From assembly GCF_002278925.1 (NCBI RefSeq), contig NZ_NCJH01000002.1, forward strand, positions 186,001 through 250,000: a stretch of DNA of 64,000 bases, in the 5' to 3' direction. The translations under genes and the position numbers were made by a program. The stretch is from Polaromonas sp. 39-63-25. GTDB taxonomy: Bacteria > Pseudomonadota > Gammaproteobacteria > Burkholderiales > Burkholderiaceae_C. Shown one piece after another: positions 58,617-64,000 of this stretch (position 1 is the first letter of the stretch; each line of letters begins with the position of its first letter). Below the pieces are notes generated by a model that had not been told where the DNA came from, ran no database searches, and was given only the letters and a program-made list of their open reading frames with translations.

Positions 58617-58680
58617 CTTATATATGTTTTAGGGCCCTGGCCCTTGTGCAGAAAGCGCAAGCAGCTATTCTTTTCGTAGC
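58617..58680 (-). repeat. Copy of the ~65-nt interspersed repeat overlapping the LysR gene end
   Basis: On the minus strand it starts GCTACGAAAAGAATAGCTGC, continues TTGCGCTTTCTGCAC and AAGGGCCAGGGCCC. The TAG stop codon of the LysR-family gene (58665-58667) lies inside the repeat, so the last codons (ALRKE) are repeat-encoded. Confidence 0.6.
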
Positions 58681-59597
58681 GCCGAAGCCACCGTCTTGAC
58701 ACGGTCGCGCAGCCATTTGGCCGACGCCGAAGCATGGGTGCGCTCATGCCAGAGCTGGTAATACATCATGCGGGGGAAGTCTACCGGGCAGGGCAGGATC
58801 TTCAGCGGCAGGGCCCCGGTGTAACGCTCGCAGTACTGGCGGCCGGTGGTCAGCACCAGCAGGCTGGAGGCCACCATGGCGGGAATCAGGCCGAAATGCG
58901 GGCAGCGCACCGTGATGTTGCGCTGCAGGCCCAGCTTGTCCAGGTGTTCATCGATCACGCCCTTGGCGCCCGGGTGGGTGGGCGTCGGCGCCACGTGTTC
59001 GGCGGCCAGCCAGCTCGCGCTGTCCCAGCCGCGGCGTGCCGCCGGGTGGTCTTTGGCCACCAGGCACACCACTTCGTCGCCGAACAGGCGTGCCATGTGC
59101 AGGTCGCCGGGCGGCGCTGGCCAGTTGCCGACCACGATGTCGACCTCGCCCTGCGCCAGCCGGGTGCGGTAGTCCGACTCGCCCGACAGCGGATGAATGT
59201 CCACATGGCACAGCGGCGCCTGGTTCTTGATCTGCGCCACGAGCTGCGGCAAGAACAGCGGGTCCATGTAGTCGCTGCAGGCCAGGCTGAAGGTGCTGGT
59301 GGCGGTGGCCGGATCAAAGCCGCGTGCGTCGCTGAACAGCACCTCGGCCGCCCGGAGAATGCGCGCCGAGGGGTCGATCATGCGCAGGCCGGCGTCGGTG
59401 GGTACCATGCCGGCGCCCGAACGCACCAGCAGCGGGTCACCCGCCAGCTCGCGCAGGCGTTTGAGCGCCGCGCTGACGGCGGGTTGGTACATTCCAAGGC
59501 GGATGGCGGCGCGCGAAACGCTGCGTTCGGTCAGCACGGTGTTCAAGACCCTTATGAGATGGAGGTCTATCTTGTCGAATAAGGCCTGGTCTTTCAT
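58665..59597 (-). CDS. LysR-family transcription regulator
   Basis: 310 residues. N-terminal helix-turn-helix (LIRVLNTVLTERSVSRAAIRLGMYQPAVSAALKRLRELAGDPLLVRSG split over 15-62) and a substrate-binding effector domain (about 90-300). It faces xdhA across a 72-nt gap that contains twin palindromes, so it probably regulates xanthine dehydrogenase in response to a purine. The start ATG at 59597 gives the usual MKDQALFDKIDLHL beginning; a start at 59642 would overlap the candidate operators. Confidence 0.9.
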   Translation of the reverse strand: MKDQALFDKIDLHLIRVLNTVLTERSVSRAAIRLGMYQPAVSAALKRLRELAGDPLLVRSGAGMVPTDAGLRMIDPSARILRAAEVLFSDARGFDPATATSTFSLACSDYMDPLFLPQLVAQIKNQAPLCHVDIHPLSGESDYRTRLAQGEVDIVVGNWPAPPGDLHMARLFGDEVVCLVAKDHPAARRGWDSASWLAAEHVAPTPTHPGAKGVIDEHLDKLGLQRNITVRCPHFGLIPAMVASSLLVLTTGRQYCERYTGALPLKILPCPVDFPRMMYYQLWHERTHASASAKWLRDRVKTVASALRKE

Positions 59598-59628
59598 ACC
59601 TTTTTGTGCATCGGCTTGATATGGCGAT

Positions 59629-59661
59629 GGGTATACCCGCATCGCGCGATTGGGTTTACCC
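59629..59661. promoter_or_regulatory. Twin GGGTWTACCC palindromes between lysR and xdhA
   Basis: GGGTATACCC at 59629-59638 and GGGTTTACCC at 59652-59661 are 23 bp apart start to start, about two helical turns. A further inverted pair GCGATG/CATCGC flanks the first one. The second box ends 8 nt before the xdhA ATG. Position and spacing suit binding of a LysR tetramer. Confidence 0.6.
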
Positions 59662-59669
59662 TAGTAAAT

Positions 59670-61238
59670 ATGGACATTCAATCGCCTCTCAAAACCATTC
59701 AATTCATCCGGGGGGGCGAGGTGGTCGCGCTCGCCAATGTACCACCCAGCCGCACGCTGCTGGAGGTGCTGCGCGAGGACCTGGGGTGCACCGGCACCAA
59801 GGAAGGCTGCGGCGAAGGCGACTGCGGTGCCTGCACGGTGGTGGTCGGCGAGGCCGAAGGCGGACGTCTCCGTTACCGGGCGGTCAACAGCTGCATCAAG
59901 CTGGCGCATTCGATTGATGGCCAGGCACTGTGGACGGTGGAAGACCTGGCCGCCGCCGACGGCACGCTGCACCCGGCGCAGGAAGCGATGGTGCAGTGCC
60001 ACGGCTCCCAATGCGGCTTTTGCACCCCCGGTTTTGTCATGAGCCTGTTTGGCATGTACCAAAACCACGTTGCTTGCGGTACACCCATCACCCGCGAGCT
60101 GGCGCAGCAGGATCTGTCAGGCAACCTGTGCCGCTGTACCGGCTACCGGCCTATTTTTGACGCTGCGCAGCAGATGGCAACACTGCCCGCCGTGCAGGTC
60201 AACGAGGCCGAATTGCTATCAAAACTGGAGCTGCTTGCGCAGACCCGGAAAGGGCTGGAGGCCGATTTATCTTATAACGCGCCGCGGACCCTGGCGGAGC
60301 TGCTGGCCGCCCGCGCCGCCCACCCCGACGCCCAGCTCGTCGCCGGCTGCACCGACGTCGGACTCTGGGTGACCAAGATGCACATGCAGTTCGGCCAGGT
60401 GCTGGACGTGACACGGGTGGAGGAACTCCGGCGGGTCGAGCATTACGGCCACCACGTCGCCATCGGCGCGGCCGTCACGCTGGCCGACGCCTTTGCCGCG
60501 CTGGTGGCCGACCGGCCGCAGCTGCAGGCCTTTGCCCATCGTTTTGCCGGCCTGCCGGTGCGCAACGCCGGCACCCTGGGCGGCAACGTGGCCAACGGTT
60601 CGCCGATCGGCGACTCGATGCCGCTGCTGATCGCGCTCGGCGCGAATGTCGTGCTGATGAGCCTGCGCGGCCACCGCGAGCTGCCGCTGGAGCAGCTCTA
60701 CACCGGCTACCGCAAGAATGTGATGGCCAAAGACGAGGTGCTGGCCTGGATCAAGGTGCCGCGGCCGGTGCGCCCTCACCCCAGCCCTCTCCCGGCGGGA
60801 GAGGGAGGAAAACCAGGCGCTCCTGCTCCCTCGCCCCTCAGGGGAGAGGGCTGGGGTGAGGGGCAGGAGTTGCTCCGGGTCTACAAGATTTCCAAACGGT
60901 ATGACGACGACATCTCGGCCGTCTGCCTGGCACTGAACCTGCAGATCGAGGACGGCAAGGTGCTGAAAGCCTCTATAGGCGCCGGCGGCGTGGCGGCCAC
61001 GCCGGTGCGCGCGGTGCTCACTGAAGCCGACCTCACCAGCCGGCCCTGGACCAGCGCCACCGTGCAGCAGGCCATCACCACCCTGCGCGCCGAGTTTTCA
61101 CCGATCTCCGACATGCGCGCTTCCGGCGCCTACCGCAGCGAGGTGCTGGGCAACCTGCTGCAGCGCTTCTGGCTGGAGAGCCAGGGTTTGCAGCAGATCA
61201 ATCTGGAATCCTTTGTGCTCGTGGAGGAATCCGCATGA
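59670..61238 (+). CDS. xdhA: Xanthine dehydrogenase small subunit
   Basis: 522 residues. First [2Fe-2S] domain with CGEGDCGAC (C47, C52, C55) and C75; second cluster with CGFCTPG (C115, C118) and NLCRCTGYRP (C154, C156). A linker (about 181-203) is encoded by an interspersed repeat. The FAD domain follows (LVAGCTDVGLWVTK, GNVANGSPIGDS). Residues ~368-397 are an extra Pro/Gly-rich stretch (SPLPAGEGG, SPLRGEGWGEG) encoded by a perfect inverted repeat, just before YKISKRYDDDISAV. The subunit passes electrons from the molybdenum site to NAD. No clear ribosome site is seen before the ATG at 59670. Confidence 0.94.
   Translation: MDIQSPLKTIQFIRGGEVVALANVPPSRTLLEVLREDLGCTGTKEGCGEGDCGACTVVVGEAEGGRLRYRAVNSCIKLAHSIDGQALWTVEDLAAADGTLHPAQEAMVQCHGSQCGFCTPGFVMSLFGMYQNHVACGTPITRELAQQDLSGNLCRCTGYRPIFDAAQQMATLPAVQVNEAELLSKLELLAQTRKGLEADLSYNAPRTLAELLAARAAHPDAQLVAGCTDVGLWVTKMHMQFGQVLDVTRVEELRRVEHYGHHVAIGAAVTLADAFAALVADRPQLQAFAHRFAGLPVRNAGTLGGNVANGSPIGDSMPLLIALGANVVLMSLRGHRELPLEQLYTGYRKNVMAKDEVLAWIKVPRPVRPHPSPLPAGEGGKPGAPAPSPLRGEGWGEGQELLRVYKISKRYDDDISAVCLALNLQIEDGKVLKASIGAGGVAATPVRAVLTEADLTSRPWTSATVQQAITTLRAEFSPISDMRASGAYRSEVLGNLLQRFWLESQGLQQINLESFVLVEESA
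60213..60281 (+). repeat. In-frame copy of the ~65-nt interspersed repeat inside xdhA
   Basis: Starts TTGCTATCAAAACTGGAGCT, continues GCTTGCGCAGACCCGG and AAGGGCTGGAGGCCGATTTA, and ends TCTTATAA. It is read in frame as LLSKLELLAQTRKGLEADLS, in the linker between the second iron-sulfur domain and the FAD domain. Its first 21 bases are identical to the xdhB copy at 62549. Confidence 0.75.
60773..60862. repeat. Perfect 21-bp inverted repeat inserted in frame in xdhA
   Basis: Bases 60773-60793 (CCCTCACCCCAGCCCTCTCC plus one C) are the exact reverse complement of 60842-60862, around a 48-nt loop. The 90-nt unit is 30 codons without a stop. This palindrome is a type found in intergenic regions of many proteobacteria as I recall it, so it appears to be an insertion into the FAD-domain coding region. 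Confidence 0.85.
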
Positions 61239-63619
61239 ACGCGCGGGAAAAGAACCACAACGAAGGCCCGGTCAGCCGCGCCGACAACCCGGCTGTGCCC
61301 GTGGTCCCTGTGCCGACCGTGGCCGCCCCCGCCGCAGCGAACAGGCCCGCCCGTGGCGCCTCCGGCAAGTCGCACAAACACGAAAGCGCCCGCGCGCAGG
61401 TGGCAGGTGCCGCAACCTATGTGGACGACATCCTGGAGGCGCGCGGCACCCTGTACGCGGCGCCCATCCTCTCGACCGTCGCCCACGGCCGGCTGCGGGG
61501 CGTGGATGCCACGGCCGCGCTGGCCATGCCCGGCGTGCGCGGTGTCGTTCTGGCAGACGACATTCCGGGCGACCCGCTGCTGGCCACCTTTGTGCATGAC
61601 GAACCGGTGTTTGCCACCGATACCGTCGAGCACATCGGCCAGGTCATCGGCCTCGTGGTTGCCAGCTCGGTGATGCAGGCACGCCGCGCCGCGCGAAAGG
61701 TCAAACTCGAGATCGAGGAACTGCCGGCCATCCTGAAGGTGCGCGATGCGCTCAAGGCCGAAAACTATGTGTTGCCGCCGGTGTTTGTGAAACGCGGCGA
61801 CGCGGCGCAGGCGCTGGCCTCGGCCCCGCACACCCTGAGCGGTCAACTCGAGGTCGGTGGCCAGGAGCACTTCTACCTCGAAGGCCAGATCGCCTACGTG
61901 GTGCCGCAGGAGCAGAACCAGTGGCTGGTGTATTCCAGCACCCAGCACCCGGGCGAGGTGCAGCACTGGGTCTCGCACGCGCTGGGGACAGCCAACCACG
62001 CGGTGCGCGTCGAGTGCCGGCGCATGGGCGGCGGCTTCGGCGGCAAGGAAACGCAGGCCGGCCACCTCGCCGTGTGGGCCGCGATTGCCGCGAACAAATT
62101 CCAATGCCCCATCAAGCTGCGGCTGGACCGCGACGACGACTTTCTGGTCACCGGCAAGCGCCACCCCTTTGCCTACGACTACAGCGTGGGTTTTGACGAG
62201 ACCGGACGATTGCACGGCCTCAAACTTTTGATGACCGCCAACTGCGGCTTCAGCGCCGACCTGAGTGGCCCGGTGGCTGACCGCGCGATTTTCCACACCG
62301 ACAACGCCTATTTTCTGGAAGACGTGGAAATCGCGTCCTACCGCTGCAAGACGAACACGCAGAGCCACACCGCCTTCCGTGGCTTCGGCGGGCCGCAAGG
62401 CGTGGTGCTGATCGAGACCATCCTCGGCGACATCGCGCGGCATCTGGCCCTGGACCCGCTGGATGTGCGCATGCGCAACCTGTACGGCGTGGAAGACAGG
62501 AACACCACCCATTACCAGATGAAGGTCGAGGACAACATTCTCGATCCGTTGCTATCAAAACTGGAGCTGTCTGCGCAGTACCGGAGCCGGCGCAAGGCCA
62601 TTTCGGCATGGAACGCAAAAAGCCCGGTGATCAAGCGCGGCATCGCCATCACGCCGGTCAAGTTCGGCATCTCCTTCACCGCCACCTTGTTCAACCAGGC
62701 CGGCGCACTCGTGCATGTGTACACCGACGGCAGCGTGCAGGTGAACCACGGCGGCACCGAGATGGGCCAGGGGCTGAACACCAAGGTCGCGCAGATCGTC
62801 GCCGACGAACTCGGCGTGGCCTTTGACGACGTGCTGGCCACGGCCAGCGACACCAGCAAGATACCCAACGCCTCGGCCACCGCCGCCTCGGCCGGCACCG
62901 ACCTGAACGCGCGCGCCGCGCAGTATGCCGCGCGCAATGTGCGTGACAACCTGGCGCAGTTTGTGGCGGGCCTGGACGGCTGCGGCGCCGGCGCCGTGTC
63001 GTTTGCCGGTGGTGCCATCAGTTCGCCCAAAGGCAGCCGGTCCTTCCCGGAGGTGGTGCGTTTGGCCTACGCCAACCGCATCCAGCTCTGGAGCGACGGT
63101 TTTTATCGCACACCCAAGATCCACTACGACAAGACCACCCTCACCGGCCGGCCGTTTTACTACTTCGCCTACGGCGCCGCCTGCAGCGAGGTCGCCATCG
63201 ACACGCTGACCGGTGAAAGCCGCGTGCTCAAGGTCGACATCCTGCATGACGTGGGCACCAGCATCAACCCGGCGATCGACATCGGCCAGATCGAAGGCGG
63301 CTTTGTGCAGGGCATGGGCTGGCTCACGACGGAGCAGCTGGTGTGGAATGACAAGGGCCTGCTGAGCACCCACGCGCCCAGCACCTACAAGATCCCGGCG
63401 ACCGGCGACATCCCCGAACACTTCAAGGTGGATCTCTGGCCCGAGCCGAACCGCGAGGACAACGTGTTCGGCAGCAAGGCGGTCGGCGAACCGCCCTTCA
63501 TGCTGGCGATCAGCGTGCTGGAGGCGCTGAAGGACGCGGTGGCGGCAGCACGGCCGGGTGCGGTTCGGCTCGATGCGCCAGCTACTGCCGAGACTGTGCT
63601 GAGGGCGCTGAAGGCCTGA
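61235..63619 (+). CDS. xdhB: Xanthine dehydrogenase molybdopterin subunit
   Basis: 794 residues, normal for the large subunit. After a Pro/Ala-rich start, the Ald_Xan_dh domains show AGAATYVDDILE, the molybdopterin-site GGGFGGKETQ, FRGFGGPQG and QVNHGGTEMGQGLNTK, and the catalytic glutamate region KAVGEPPFMLA near the end. It hydroxylates hypoxanthine and xanthine to urate. The ATG overlaps the xdhA stop (ATGA). A repeat copy is read in frame as PLLSKLELSAQYRSRR (about 437-452). No xdhC gene follows within the window. Confidence 0.96.
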   Translation: MNAREKNHNEGPVSRADNPAVPVVPVPTVAAPAAANRPARGASGKSHKHESARAQVAGAATYVDDILEARGTLYAAPILSTVAHGRLRGVDATAALAMPGVRGVVLADDIPGDPLLATFVHDEPVFATDTVEHIGQVIGLVVASSVMQARRAARKVKLEIEELPAILKVRDALKAENYVLPPVFVKRGDAAQALASAPHTLSGQLEVGGQEHFYLEGQIAYVVPQEQNQWLVYSSTQHPGEVQHWVSHALGTANHAVRVECRRMGGGFGGKETQAGHLAVWAAIAANKFQCPIKLRLDRDDDFLVTGKRHPFAYDYSVGFDETGRLHGLKLLMTANCGFSADLSGPVADRAIFHTDNAYFLEDVEIASYRCKTNTQSHTAFRGFGGPQGVVLIETILGDIARHLALDPLDVRMRNLYGVEDRNTTHYQMKVEDNILDPLLSKLELSAQYRSRRKAISAWNAKSPVIKRGIAITPVKFGISFTATLFNQAGALVHVYTDGSVQVNHGGTEMGQGLNTKVAQIVADELGVAFDDVLATASDTSKIPNASATAASAGTDLNARAAQYAARNVRDNLAQFVAGLDGCGAGAVSFAGGAISSPKGSRSFPEVVRLAYANRIQLWSDGFYRTPKIHYDKTTLTGRPFYYFAYGAACSEVAIDTLTGESRVLKVDILHDVGTSINPAIDIGQIEGGFVQGMGWLTTEQLVWNDKGLLSTHAPSTYKIPATGDIPEHFKVDLWPEPNREDNVFGSKAVGEPPFMLAISVLEALKDAVAAARPGAVRLDAPATAETVLRALKA
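62549..62590 (+). repeat. Partial in-frame repeat copy inside xdhB
   Basis: The first 21 bases equal those of the xdhA copy at 60213 (TTGCTATCAAAACTGGAGCT plus G), followed by a TGCGCAG core and CCGGAG; similarity then fades. The reading frame relative to the repeat is the same as in xdhA (LLSKLEL in both). Confidence 0.65.
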
Positions 63620-63906
63620 CGCGTCATACGACAGGCCATGACGATCTCCAGGACTACGGGGCTACTGCCATTGCTGCAGCCTCCAAAGAGGCTCCCCTGG
63701 AGCTGGGCTATAGCAACAACCCCGGGCATCCTCTTTCCACGACGAGATCGAAACTCGGCAAGCTTCGGTCATGGCTGTTCAAGCCGCTTGGGCCCGAACG
63801 CGATTCTGCGGTTATCCTGTTGCAAGTATCTCCCCCCATGCTCATGCAAACTGGCATCGGGGCACGCGCTGAAAACCGATGCAAACAATTCGCAGGGGAA
63901 AAAACC
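63620..63906. other. Intergenic region before the last gene
   Basis: No recognisable gene. One plus-strand frame in phase with the next gene stays open through most of the gap (segments such as LGYSNNPGHPLSTTRSK and LGPERDSAVILLQVS), with in-frame ATGs near 63838 and 63844, but no family is recognised. AGGGGA precedes the ATG at 63907. Confidence 0.4.
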
Positions 63907-64000
63907 ATGTCACTCAATGAACTCCCTCGCGATGAAATGCCAGGCGTTATCGCACAACTCAAAGAAGCTCTCTACAACCACCAACAATGGCACAGTGCAT
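63907..64000 (+). CDS. N-terminal fragment, probable diguanylate cyclase with CZB-like sensor
   Basis: Only 31 codons are in the window: MSLNELPRDEMPGVIAQLKE, then ALYNHQQWHSA. The H-x3-W pattern of the last residues resembles the start of chemoreceptor zinc-binding (CZB) type sensor domains that often precede GGDEF domains in Burkholderiales. The catalytic part lies beyond the right edge, so the call is tentative. AGGGGA lies about 7 nt upstream of the ATG. Confidence 0.4.
   Translation, partial: MSLNELPRDEMPGVIAQLKEALYNHQQWHSA

Noticed and set aside
63637-63906. Separate gene in the gap after xdhB
   Set aside because: One frame is open, but it has no early start codon, no ribosome site and no recognisable protein family.

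Overview
The window is a gene-dense, GC-rich bacterial chromosome segment. Protein sequences (xanthine dehydrogenase XdhAB, CcoNOQP with CcoG/H/S/I, CbpA/CbpM, a DUF3422 protein, a class of PHA synthase with an N-terminal PHBC_N region) and small interspersed repeats point to a betaproteobacterium of the order Burkholderiales, most likely Comamonadaceae (Polaromonas/Rhodoferax-like). This assignment is from recall of family features, not from a search.

Left part, 1-13.2 kb. A truncated PHA-synthase-like gene (minus) faces a long plus-strand run: BON protein, Hsp20, an ABC ATPase/FtsX-type permease/HlyD-type adaptor set, a fused small-molecule kinase/P-loop protein, an AMP-phosphorylase-like enzyme translationally coupled to a PRPP-synthase-like protein and a flavodoxin-fold oxidoreductase, then an SLC13-type anion permease and a SagB-type nitroreductase. 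The composition resembles a low-energy or low-oxygen survival cluster.

13.2-21 kb. An orphan Rieske protein is divergent from a sigma-54 activator whose PAS domain carries clustered cysteines. Between them lie four TGGCAG elements and candidate -24/-12 sequences. A cysteine-containing DUF4395 membrane protein, a methyltransferase, a hydrolase and katG follow.

21-31.8 kb. A minus-strand sulfide/persulfide block: rhodanese, OsmC, DUF2892, sulfide:quinone oxidoreductase, an RND pump with adaptor, and a persulfide-dioxygenase-like MBL protein. It is divergent from an ArsR-family regulator with the two-cysteine arrangement of SqrR/BigR; a perfect inverted repeat sits in the shared promoter.

31.8-47.8 kb. 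An oxygen-response block: cbpA/cbpM, an FNR with all four cluster cysteines, a lone receiver protein, four universal stress proteins, a two-PAS histidine kinase with a NarL-type partner, and a complete cbb3 oxidase locus (ccoI-ccoS, then ccoNOQP-ccoG-ccoH plus a small membrane gene). Four good FNR-type boxes lie at a nearly constant distance from start codons; two weaker ones lie at the left end of the window, which suggests that the left cluster belongs to the same regulon.

47.8-63.6 kb. Purine and nucleoside salvage: dcd, guanine deaminase, two BMP-type binding proteins, adenosine deaminase, a two-permease/one-ATPase nucleoside ABC transporter, a LysR regulator and xdhAB. Both xdh genes contain repeat sequence translated in frame. 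The window ends in the first codons of a probable diguanylate cyclase.
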